A DNA stretch of 10,280 bases from an uncultured Eubacterium sp. GTDB lineage: Bacteria > Bacillota > Clostridia > Lachnospirales > Lachnospiraceae. Of the stretch, positions 1-7,300 are shown piece by piece; position 1 is the first letter of the stretch, and the number at the start of each line of letters is the position of its first letter. Both the position numbers and the translations under genes were made by a program. The stretch is taken from positions 1 to 10,280 of the forward strand of contig CAJUTM010000043.1 in NCBI GenBank assembly GCA_910589595.1, given 5' to 3'. The notes beneath the pieces are model-generated. The model saw nothing but the letters and a program-made list of their open reading frames with translations. It had not been told where the DNA came from and did not search any database.

Positions 1-73
1 GGGGTAAAAGTCAGTAAAATCAAGTGTTTGCAACCTAATCAGCAGACACTATTTAGGAAAGAGATTTTGCAAA

Positions 74-256
74 TCACTTTAGGGAATCAACAATCATTTG
101 TGTTCCCTGCCGCACAAGTTGTGTTATGGTAAGGTCATTTTTGTCTGCGCACTCTCTAATCTTGGCATATTCTCCCTCTGTAAATCGAACCTGAATATTT
201 TTAACTTTCGGATCATCTACTTTGGGACGCCCCATTTTCTTGGTTTCAACAGCCAA
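74..256 (-). CDS. Small ribbon-helix-helix (CopG/Arc-like) DNA-binding protein
   Basis: This is a basic protein of about 60 residues. After a short tail containing MGRPKVDDPK comes a predicted beta strand (NIQVRFTEGEY), then two helices ending TQLVRQGTQMIVDSL. That is the pattern of the ribbon-helix-helix fold, in which a dimer inserts a two-stranded sheet into the major groove. I chose the TTG at 256-254 as start because GGGGAGG lies 7 bases upstream; a longer reading from GTG at 265 would abut that site with no spacing. The gene lies 64 bp behind the DUF6462-like gene on the same strand, so the two may be cotranscribed. Proteins of this type are common in plasmids and integrative elements as mobilisation accessory or copy-control regulators. 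Which role applies here cannot be read from the sequence. Confidence 0.75.
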   Translation of the reverse strand: MAVETKKMGRPKVDDPKVKNIQVRFTEGEYAKIRECADKNDLTITQLVRQGTQMIVDSLK

Positions 257-320
257 ATTGTGCACCTCCCCTATAACCTTGTATGCATTATACTTTTTGC
301 ATTACAAAATCTTTTCCAGA

Positions 321-593
321 CTACATACGAAAACATTCCAAATAACGATCCAGCAATTCTATACTGACCAATACCATACGATTGATTTTATAAATTGCTC
401 CGGCATCCTTAGCAATCTGCTTAAATTGTCTCTCACTCATATCGTACATATCTGCCCCTGTCCGATACCGTACAAATTTTGTCCCCGGCAAATTTACCTC
501 TAAAACTATTTTTGCAAATGTAGTTCTGGGAATCCAGTAAATCTTGTTACCATCATCACATCTAATCATATCGCAATTTTCTTTACTCTCCAT
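321..593 (-). CDS. DUF6462-like small protein (excisionase-like, mobile-element associated)
   Basis: This 90-residue protein starts at an ATG with AAAGGAG placed about 6 bases upstream, a strong site. The C-terminal half (GADMYDMSERQFKQIAKDAG, then a basic KINRMVLV strand and ELLDRYLECFRM) matches my memory of DUF6462. That is a Lachnospiraceae/Clostridia family of short proteins with a winged-helix or excisionase-like fold, often next to tyrosine integrases of integrative elements. The N-terminal ~35 residues (CDDGNKIYWIPRTTFAKIVL) are less typical. No integrase is present in this window. The gene is followed on the same strand by the ribbon-helix-helix gene. The family call rests on recognition of the pattern, not on a search. 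The role as a DNA-binding regulator or recombination directionality factor is inferred. Confidence 0.65.
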   Translation of the reverse strand: MESKENCDMIRCDDGNKIYWIPRTTFAKIVLEVNLPGTKFVRYRTGADMYDMSERQFKQIAKDAGAIYKINRMVLVSIELLDRYLECFRM

Positions 594-689
594 AGAATCT
601 CCTTTCCGTACATACCATATCTACATCCAGAATCCAAAGGCTCCAGACACATAATTTAAGGAAGAAAGTAATGAGACTAACAAAACGCA

Positions 690-1090
690 AGCCTCCCTCT
701 GCTACTTTGGCATTTCTGCCAATAACAATACACTCTGTCAAATGCACTCTTATTGACAGAAATTATCAGAATCTCCAGTTGAAATCATCGGTGGTTATGG
801 TCAGTAACCCACTCTGGACTTGCACCAATTATCATAGAACCCTTACGGGGAGTATCATTATCAAAAGTAGTCGCAACCTCGAAACCACCACGGTTCCTGT
901 TTTGCATGGATATTCTCGCAACCAGACTGTCACATGGGAACATGATAATCATAATATCCCGACTGGTTATGGCGTATCTGCGGTACGGCGCAATGCGTAA
1001 CTACTCCGAACGTCCGATGAATTCATCATATTCAGTTATAGAGTCCAACAGAAAAACAAATATTTTTATGGCGGCATCCTGTGGACACAT
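690..1090 (-). pseudogene. Possible decayed minus-strand ORF in a sparsely coding stretch
   Basis: The stretch 594-1226 has no convincing intact gene. One minus-strand frame runs from an ATG at 1090 to about 690 with only two internal stops (TAG at 1003-1001 and TGA near 795). Its pieces look protein-like (MCPQDAAIKIFVFLLDSITE, then LRIAPYRRYAITSRDI, then RKGSMIIGASPEWVTDHNHR). The first piece begins right after the same upstream element that precedes the XRE gene, which supports this strand. I see no ribosome binding site and recognise no family. The competing reading is a 109-residue plus-strand ORF at 671-1000, which has AAGGA 8 bases upstream but an unconvincing composition. Confidence 0.25.
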
Positions 1091-1091
1091 T

Positions 1092-1160
1092 TAAGTATAG
1101 GCGATTATTCTCCGTTTGGGTAGGACTTATGTTTCGGAAAACTTTCCCGTTTTATCGGTG
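1092..1160. repeat. Copy 1 of a 69 bp direct-repeat element
   Basis: It consists of TAAGTATA at 1092-1099, a poorly conserved 28-base spacer, and a 33-base block at 1128-1160. The block matches copy 2 (1617-1649) at 28 of 33 positions, with shared TATGTTTCGG, ACTTTCCCG and TTTATC. The spacer has the same length in both copies. In this copy the core CGGAAAACTTTCCCG is nearly palindromic, as an operator would be. On the minus strand the element ends directly before the ATG of the decayed ORF at 1090. Confidence 0.7.
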
Positions 1161-1168
1161 CAGTTTCC

Positions 1169-1208
1169 AAAATAAAAGGCATTCTGATTAATAATCTCAG
1201 AATACCTT
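1169..1208 (-). terminator. Rho-independent terminator of the XRE gene
   Basis: On the minus strand, 18 bases after the XRE stop, AAGGTATTCTGA and TCAGAATGCCTT form a stem of 11 pairs with one mismatch around a 9-base loop. It runs straight into TTTTATTTT. This is a textbook intrinsic terminator. Confidence 0.75.
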
Positions 1209-1226
1209 ACTGATCTGGCATATGTC

Positions 1227-1580
1227 TTAATTTCCCTCTATTAACGCCTTTATGTATCCTTCCACACATCCTTTCTGCCTCTCCGACAACCTGCGAAAAT
1301 TCTTAACAAGCCATACCTCACTTTTTTCGCACAAATAGACAGCATTATCTTCATCGCTAAAGAGTTCAGAGGACGGCACTCCCATACCCTGTGCAATTTT
1401 GCGGATATTGCTCTCCCGCACATCATAGCCCTCTTTATGCCCCAGACTCCATAAAGTACTTTCTGGAATCCCACTCCTCTTGGAAAATTCATAGCGTGTC
1501 ATACCTGTTTCCGCTAAAAATTCTAAATATTTTATTCTAACAGATTTACTAATAGCAGACACCCCCTTTTCCATCTGCAC
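1227..1580 (-). CDS. XRE-family helix-turn-helix transcriptional regulator
   Basis: This protein has up to 117 residues. Residues ~15-75 form a Cro/C1-type helix-turn-helix domain: MTRYEFSKRSGIPESTLWSL contains the two DNA-binding helices, and RESNIRKIAQGMGVPSSELF is the usual closing helix pair. The C-terminal LVKNFRRLSERQKGCVEGYI is a tail often seen in clostridial XRE repressors. The start is uncertain. GTG at 1580, ATG at 1574 and GTG at 1562 are in frame, and none has a well-spaced ribosome binding site; AAAAGGGG lies just before the last. The gene is flanked by two copies of a 69 bp element. The copy at its 5' end is a candidate autoregulatory operator. It stands alone with its own terminator. 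Targets are unknown. Confidence 0.85.
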   Translation of the reverse strand: MQMEKGVSAISKSVRIKYLEFLAETGMTRYEFSKRSGIPESTLWSLGHKEGYDVRESNIRKIAQGMGVPSSELFSDEDNAVYLCEKSEVWLVKNFRRLSERQKGCVEGYIKALIEGN

Positions 1581-1649
1581 TAAGTATAACGCTGCACAGA
1601 AGAAGAGGATAGGGCATATGTTTCGGTGTACTTTCCCGATTTATCAGTG
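1581..1649. repeat. Copy 2 of the 69 bp direct-repeat element, at the XRE start
   Basis: TAAGTATA at 1581-1588 and the 33-base block at 1617-1649 repeat copy 1 with identical spacing, 489 bp away. On the minus strand it lies immediately upstream of the XRE reading frame, where a promoter and operator would be expected. The reverse complement of TAAGTATA (TATACTTA) could hold a -10 hexamer, but I see no good -35. Confidence 0.7.
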
Positions 1650-1691
1650 TATCACTATCATTCCCATTTAGAATTACCAGAAAATCCGGGC

Positions 1692-1746
1692 AAAAGAAAA
1701 GCGAGAAGATGCTGCAAATTTCGTAAACTGCTTTCTGCATCTTCTC
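1692..1746 (-). terminator. Long hairpin, possible terminator behind the RHS remnants
   Basis: GAGAAGATGC at 1703-1712 and GCATCTTCTC at 1737-1746 are a perfect 10 bp inverted repeat around a 24-base loop. On the minus strand it is followed by GCTTTTCTTTT, as in an intrinsic terminator. The loop is longer than usual and T-rich sequence also precedes it, so the call is tentative. Confidence 0.4.
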
Positions 1747-1867
1747 TCAAAAAAACACTATAGTACGACCAAGCAAAAATGATGTAACAATCTATGCTAT
1801 ATTGTAGATTTTTTAACTTTTTACCTTACTCTCCAAACATAACAATCTCCAATCTTCTTTTATTATG

Positions 1868-1969
1868 GCATTACCTATCCCGCATTTCCATCCTTTACGA
1901 AAACATTCTTCTCTCCATTTACCTTCTTGCTGATTCACAGTTCTTCTTCATCATTTGATTTGGTAAACA
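1868..1969 (-). pseudogene. RHS remnant: distal core fragment of an internally deleted RHS gene
   Basis: Reading the minus strand in one frame gives LLFTKSNDEEEL, a stop, then ISKKVNGEKNVFVKDGNAG, a stop, then VM. The intact RHS protein reads VSFTYDAEGLRTSKTVNGEK followed by TVFVWDGDQLVM at ~4790-4890, so nearly every second residue agrees over the whole stretch. The DNA agrees too: CTGTGAATCAGCAAGAAGGT here against CTGCGTACCAGTAAGACGGT there. It lies 12 bp behind the N-terminal RHS fragment. The two therefore look like one RHS gene that lost roughly 1,600 codons and then gathered stops. Nothing RHS-like is visible after it. Confidence 0.75.
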
Positions 1970-1981
1970 ACAGATCCAATA

Positions 1982-2155
1982 TCAGCATTCTGGAGCCTGT
2001 TTTACACTTGGAAAAGTATCCCTATAGGCTGCTTCCAATGCGGTATCATATGTTTCCCCTGCTACTTGCCAAGTTACATCACTCACAAACACCATTGCCC
2101 CGCAAAAAAATGCTACTACTGACGCTCCTGCCATCATCTGTTTTTTACACATCAT
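1982..2155 (-). pseudogene. RHS remnant: signal peptide and extreme N-terminus of a second RHS gene
   Basis: This 57-codon reading begins MMCKKQMMAGASVVAFFCGA, a basic start and hydrophobic stretch typical of a Sec signal peptide. It continues VAGETYDTALEAAYRDTF. The intact RHS protein at residues ~38-54 reads VGEVYNTAVETAYGDTF, also just after its signal peptide. The match then fades and the frame ends in a stop. The rest of the gene is missing; the next recognisable RHS sequence, 12 bp on, is from the far end of the core. It could in principle still be translated as a short secreted peptide, but no good ribosome binding site is visible. Confidence 0.75.
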
Positions 2156-2227
2156 CTATATTTACCAAACTATCACTATTATGAAACTTCAACAGCAAAC
2201 TTACAAACCGACAACTCTAATTGTTTT

Positions 2228-2412
2228 TCATACATTTTTGGCACATGGAAATTTAGGTTTTGAAACATTATTTTCAGTAAAATAAAATTTATCTTTACCT
2301 AAGTATATCAAATCTTTTTCAATTACTTTTACTTTTCCTCAAGAAAAGGTTCTGATTCAAACTCCTCTTTAGTATGCTGAAACAATATTTTACGAAGCTT
2401 AAAAAGGAGAGA
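2228..2412 (-). pseudogene. Frameshifted remnant of an unknown gene inside the RHS debris
   Basis: Two adjacent minus-strand frames both look coding. The first gives KLRKILFQHTKEEFESEPFL then EEK and a stop at 2331-2329. The second continues from that point as VIEKDLIYLGKDKFYFTENN then VSKPKFPCAKNV and a stop at 2230-2228. The switch falls in an A-rich repeat (AAAAGTAAAAGT), a likely slippage site. No family is recognised. It sits behind an RHS core fragment, where a tip or immunity gene would have been, so it may be the end of an orphan immunity gene. Confidence 0.35.
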
Positions 2413-2463
2413 TTGTTTTGAAAAAAAAGGAATTTGGCGTTATTTATTGTTATTTTGACTATA

Positions 2464-2703
2464 CTATTCATGGTGATATTGATACAATTTCCCATCTTCC
2501 CTGCCTGAATCATGGTCTTCTCCCCTGTCACTATAAACAAGGTTACCGCCGCAACCTCGGTCATTCCTCCTCTGCACTCTGCCTCCCCAAGACAGCTCCA
2601 GTTCCAGCTGGTCGCCGTCCCAGACAAAGACCGTCTTCTCCCCGTTCACTTAATCTACGAAATATTTTTGAGTACCTAATCCACTATTCCATCTCATTAT
2701 GTC
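2464..2703 (-). pseudogene. Orphan RHS core fragment directly behind the propeller gene
   Basis: On the minus strand this piece contains VNGEKTVFVWDGDQLELEL followed by diverged sequence with NLVYSDRGED. The intact RHS core has VNGEKTVFVWDGDQLVMEL then NDLVYADKG at ~4730-4850. The DNA match is close (e.g. GTCTGGGACGGCGACCAGCT here). Similarity reaches upstream to ~2703 as CATAATGAGATGGAATA and GGTACTCAAAAA, the codons for a YDADGIRTQK-like lead-in, interrupted by an in-frame stop. The fragment starts 13 bp after the stop of the exported propeller gene. It is what remains when a new toxin tip and immunity gene are inserted ahead of an old core end. Its GC content is visibly higher than its surroundings. 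Confidence 0.8.
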
Positions 2704-2715
2704 ATTCGGCATTTT

Positions 2716-3657
2716 TTAATACAAATTCTTCACTTTTCCTTCGTCTAATAGTACTAACTTTTGCCTTACACTTTCTTTTCCATCCAGTTTTTCCACATAT
2801 GAATACAATAACCCATTATTTGATATTGAAAAATCTATTATAGGACAGTCAACATCTAACATTGTTCTTTCCCTGACTCCATCTTGAATGCAATAAATAT
2901 TTTTACCATCCGAATAAAAAATTGATTTATTAATGACATCAAGCATCCGTATCGGGGTAGATTTTTTTATTATTGAAATTTTTGATCCGTCCAAATTCAT
3001 TTTGCAGAGATTATTTCTTTCCTGTTCATAAAAATATATTTCATTTATTCCAACAGTAAACAGATCACTACCTTGATATAACACTTCCTTTTTTAATTTT
3101 TTTCTTGAAAATCTGTTGATACTTCTTTCCCCTATCACACTATAATATATCCAATCCTCTAGAACCATAACATTCTCAATATTCTCATTGATAATTTTTA
3201 TCTTCTTTTTCTCTTTATCTAACCTATATAAACAACTTCCCTCCAAAGTAGGTTCAATAAAATATAAGCCATCTTCAAGGTACATTAAATCACTGATTAC
3301 TCCTTCATATAGGATAATTTTATTACTTCCATCCAAACTCATTTTACAAACTGCATGCTCGCGAACCTGACGAAAATAGATACTATTACCTACAATATTT
3401 ATATAATCACTTTTTGCATCATTTAGTTTTTCCAAACGTAAACCGTCAATACTTTGTCTATAAATTCCTCCTTTTTCCTGATTGGAATAGTATATCCAAC
3501 CTTCGTGCTGAACCATATCTTTTCCTTTTATAATGCTTCGATTTGAGCAGCAACTACTGGGAATCTTCTTTTTACTATCATCTCCGTATTGTGTTGCAAA
3601 TATTATACTGCTACAAAAGAAAAGAACTATAATAAAAATTATTATTATTTTTTTCAT
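2716..3657 (-). CDS. Exported DUF5050-type beta-propeller protein, candidate immunity protein
   Basis: This 313-residue protein begins MKKIIIIFIIVLFFCSSIIF, a Sec signal peptide or uncleaved anchor. The cysteine in it lacks a proper lipobox. From ~45 to the end it is built of repeats of about 40 residues with W/I-IYYS or IYF strands and turns such as CKMSLDGS, CKMNLDGS, LYRLDKEKK and IYCIQDG. That is the pattern of DUF5050/YWTD-like propellers. AAGGA lies 10 bases before the ATG. It follows the RHS toxin by 91 bp on the same strand with no terminator between them, and it shares the AT-rich composition of the toxin tip, so the two probably moved together. The position where RHS immunity genes normally sit, plus export to the compartment where a lysozyme acts, makes it a likely immunity protein. 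That function is inferred. A stand-alone secreted binding protein is the alternative. Confidence 0.8.
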   Translation of the reverse strand: MKKIIIIFIIVLFFCSSIIFATQYGDDSKKKIPSSCCSNRSIIKGKDMVQHEGWIYYSNQEKGGIYRQSIDGLRLEKLNDAKSDYINIVGNSIYFRQVREHAVCKMSLDGSNKIILYEGVISDLMYLEDGLYFIEPTLEGSCLYRLDKEKKKIKIINENIENVMVLEDWIYYSVIGERSINRFSRKKLKKEVLYQGSDLFTVGINEIYFYEQERNNLCKMNLDGSKISIIKKSTPIRMLDVINKSIFYSDGKNIYCIQDGVRERTMLDVDCPIIDFSISNNGLLYSYVEKLDGKESVRQKLVLLDEGKVKNLY

Positions 3658-3748
3658 TTTATTTTTTCCTTTCTAAATAATACAATTTTAATTGATAAAA
3701 GAAACAGGAAAATCGCTTTAATTTTGTCGAAAAACTAAACCTCTTAAA

Positions 3749-4381
3749 TCAGTGGTTCCTCTCATATTCATTATCAAAAAACACTTCTAATTGTTCTTTC
3801 GCTCGATTTTTCCACCCATTATAATATTTTGATGCTTTATTTTTATTAAAAAGAAAAGCTTTTTTCCATCTATTCCTATTTCTATTTCCTTTTTTTAATA
3901 TTTTTAAAATGTCTTCATTTAAATGCCCACTCAAAAATCTTTCCATAATCAACGCATCAAATTCATACTGAGTTAATTGTATATGATACTTTTTTTTCCT
4001 TTTTATATACTTATTTATTGCTTTCTCTGAAACCTTAATATCTTTCTCAAAAAGTCTATTTGCGTTTTTAATCGAGAGATAATTATTTTTAATATATTTT
4101 TTAGTTTCATTTTTCCTTTTTATATCATTGTCCTTAACATAATGACCATATCCGTAAGTTAAACCACCGTCGCCGACATTGTATGCTGTATATCCTTTTA
4201 ATTTACCTTTCTTTGAATACACTTCTGCTGATTTTGGTGGATGCTCATAATTCTTTATTAATTCTTTGATAGCTTTACTGGCCTTTTGTCTTTCAAATAG
4301 ATAATCGTCTCGCATTCTACTATATTGTATAGGTTTAACATTAGGATTAATCGGACTAAATACAACAACTTCTATATAAGC
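3749..4381 (-). other. Exchangeable AT-rich toxin tip (GH24 lysozyme domain)
   Basis: This is the part of the RHS gene after the WDPSGN codons. Composition changes sharply here: bases 3841-3900 contain 11 G/C in 60, while bases 6001-6060 in the RHS repeats contain 29 in 60. Lysine, asparagine and isoleucine codons dominate. The join at the DPSG motif is the standard breakpoint of polymorphic RHS toxins. Confidence 0.8.
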
Positions 4382-7300
4382 ATTCCCGCTTGGATCCCAG
4401 GCATTTACCCCGTCATTCCCACAATATGTATACAAATGCAGACTCAGCGGTTCATCTTCTTCTCCCGTATAAGTATCCCTAGTCAAAAATCTCCCCTTGT
4501 CCGGCTGGTAGTACCGTGCCCGCAGATAGACCTCCCCCGTCTTCTTATCATAGTACTCCCCGCAGTAACGGAATGGGTTGTCATCCTTACTGTCCGGATT
4601 GACCTCATTTCCGAACGAATCATACTCGTAGGTCTTGATGACTTTGCCACTTTCATCCGTCAGCTGCACCACATTCCCATGCGGGTCAGTCACATAATAC
4701 TGCTTCTCGGTATTTGTTCCTTTGTCTGCATAAACTAGGTCATTACCACGGATATAGCGTTTCTGAACTTTACCACTTTCCGAAAGTTCCATTACCAACT
4801 GGTCTCCATCCCAGACAAAAACAGTCTTCTCCCCATTCACCGTCTTACTGGTACGCAGTCCCTCGGCATCATAAGTAAAGCTTACCTTATAATTCTTTGT
4901 AAGCGTCTGTGTCAACTGGTTCAGGGCATTGTAATGATTGACTACATTCTCATTGAGACGGTTATCCCCCAGTGTCACGTCGATATCAACATAAGTGTTA
5001 TCCTTTTTGTCACTTGGGATTTCATAGCGGTTGACCGTAGCCAGCTGGTTTCCGTTCTTATCATTTTTATAGATGACTACTTTGTCTTTTTCCGTGTCGG
5101 TGTTTAACGTATCAGTGCGGAGAAGTTCATCGTTTTTGTTGTATCTGTAGGCAGTTACCTTATTTCCAACCGTCATTTCCTTTCGGTTGTTGTTGCTGTC
5201 GTAGGTGTAACAAATGTCCTCACTGCCGGTTTTGGTTTCTCTCTTAATACGCCCTAACAAATCATAGGTGTAGGCGGCTGTCTTTTGGGACTTCCTGCCA
5301 TCTTTGTCCATCACATCAGAAGTTTCTTCCGACTTCTGCCCATTGGCAAGATATTCCAATGAATGCTGGGATATTATCCCAGCGCTGCCTGTCTGGTTCT
5401 TCATTGCTGTCAGGCGGTTCTGATAATCATAAGTATAAGTGGTAGTCTGGTTGTTGCCAGGCACAGTCCTCTCTGCCAGATTTCCATCCATATCATAGGA
5501 GTATCCCACTACCTGACTTCCCTTTTCATCCGTAACAGCAGTCAGCTTGGACTCTCCATCATAGTTATAATGCAGGGAAAGTTTGGTATCATCCCCCACT
5601 TTTACGGCAAAAGCAGATTTATTCCCAACACTGTCATAGGTGTAATTCTTGACCACATCCTTGTTCTTCGTCAGTTTTGTTGTTTCTTTTGTGACCTGTC
5701 CGGAGGCGTCATCATAGACAAAGGCAGTGTCATCCAGTGTGGCTACGTCTCCATAGGCGTTGTAGGTATAAGTATGCTTCGTCTCTTTTCCTGTCTTTTT
5801 CTCCTTTGCCACCATTTCTGTAAGACGGTTCTGATAATCATAGGTGCTTTTCTGGGTGTTGCCGTTTTTGTCTACGGTTTTGGTGAGGTTGCTGTTGACA
5901 TCATAGGTATAGGTTTCTTTTCTTCCCCCGGGGTCTGTGTATGCCACCAGCTGGTTTTTCCCATCGTATTCATACTTGGTTTCACGGATGTCATCGGTTT
6001 TCTTTTTTCCGCTGACGGTGAGCTGGTACGTCTTTCCGGCATAAGTAAAGGTGTCTTCTGCTTTTGTATCTTTTGCCACCTCTGTTACGGTAAGGGTCAG
6101 CGGTTCTGTCATTCCCGTGAACTGGCGCACCTTGTTCCCCTGAATGTCATAGACATACTGGACATACTGCGCTTTATCCCCCTCCAGATGGCTTTTTACC
6201 ATAACAAGATTTCCCCGTTTATCATAAGTATACTCTGTTTTTGCCGTCCTGTCACCATCCATCTGTTCGTTCTTTTCCGTCACATTTCCCGTATTATCGT
6301 ACTCTGTCGTGGTTTTCTGATACGTTATGCTGCCATCTTTCTTTTCCTGCGGAATCTCGGATCGGATCATCTGACCAAGGATGTCATACTCATACTTGGT
6401 TGCTACATTTTCCCTGGTTCCCCTTGGGGTGTATTCCTTAGTTACCTGTCCCTGCTCGTCATAGTCAGTCTTGACAGTCTGGGACTGCCATTCCGTCTCA
6501 CCCTCTTTGCGGCTCTTTGTCTCCGTCTGGCTGACATTGCCGTTGTCATCATAAGTGGAAAGGGTCTGTGTTTCATAGGCGGGAAGCCACTTCCCGTCCT
6601 GCTGTTTTCTGGTTACGGTGGTTTCTTTTGTTGTTCTGCCGAAGTCGTCACTTTCATAAGTTGTTACAGTTTCGATTTTATTTCCCCCACGTATGGCAGT
6701 GCTTGTCTGGGATAAGGTGTTCCCTCCCACATCGGTTACCGTTTTTGTGATGTTTTCGCTTAAAACTGCGTCATTGAACTGGTCATAGTACCCCTCTGCA
6801 TCTGCCTCCGGCTGGTATTTCGCCGAATTTAAGGCTTTGCTGTAACTGATGGAGATCGTTTGTGCTTCGTCTTCCTCCCCAACTACTTCCGTCTCACTCT
6901 TACTGAAGCTCCATGAGGTACAGTGGGCAGCGTCCAGTTCCCCGTTTCTGAATTCGGCACTGCCGATTTCATTGCCGAGATTGTCATAGAAGTGTTTGCT
7001 GCCGGAGAGGATGTCTTTCCCTTTTCCGGTGATGTAATAATTCGGTACGGTTTCCCCGTTTTCATTGACAATGAACCGCTTTTCATCCGGCTCAAAAGAA
7101 TAGGTGCGTTCTTCAATTAGACGTGCTGTCTCTTCCTTTTCCTCATCGGAATCATTTTCTTCATCATCGCCGGAAGCGTTATCACCATCTTCCCTACTTC
7201 CATACTCATAAATACTTTCCGTCCATGTGCCGGCGACTTCATCCTTGCTGATTACTGTGTTGCCAAAGGCATCCTGAATGTCAATGGAAACACGGCCGTA

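Noticed and set aside
1789..1814. AATCTA/TAGATT hairpin followed by T residues
   Set aside because: Six A/T-dominated pairs with a 10-base loop are too weak for a terminator call, and no gene on the plus strand leads into it.
2324..2346. CTTTTC/GAAAAG palindrome
   Set aside because: It is not followed by a T run on either strand, lies inside a probable gene remnant, and is likely chance in AT-rich DNA.
2418..2504. Plus-strand TTG start with AAAAAGGAGAG upstream, and a hydrophobic reading (ALFIVILTILFMVILIQF) one frame away
   Set aside because: It needs a one-base slip in a run of eight A, ends after about 28 codons, and is antisense to RHS debris. It is more likely chance than a gene start.
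5363..6715. 450-residue open frame on the plus strand
   Set aside because: It is antisense to the RHS repeats, its leucine/isoleucine/cysteine-rich text is what reversed YD-repeat codons give, and it has no family pattern.
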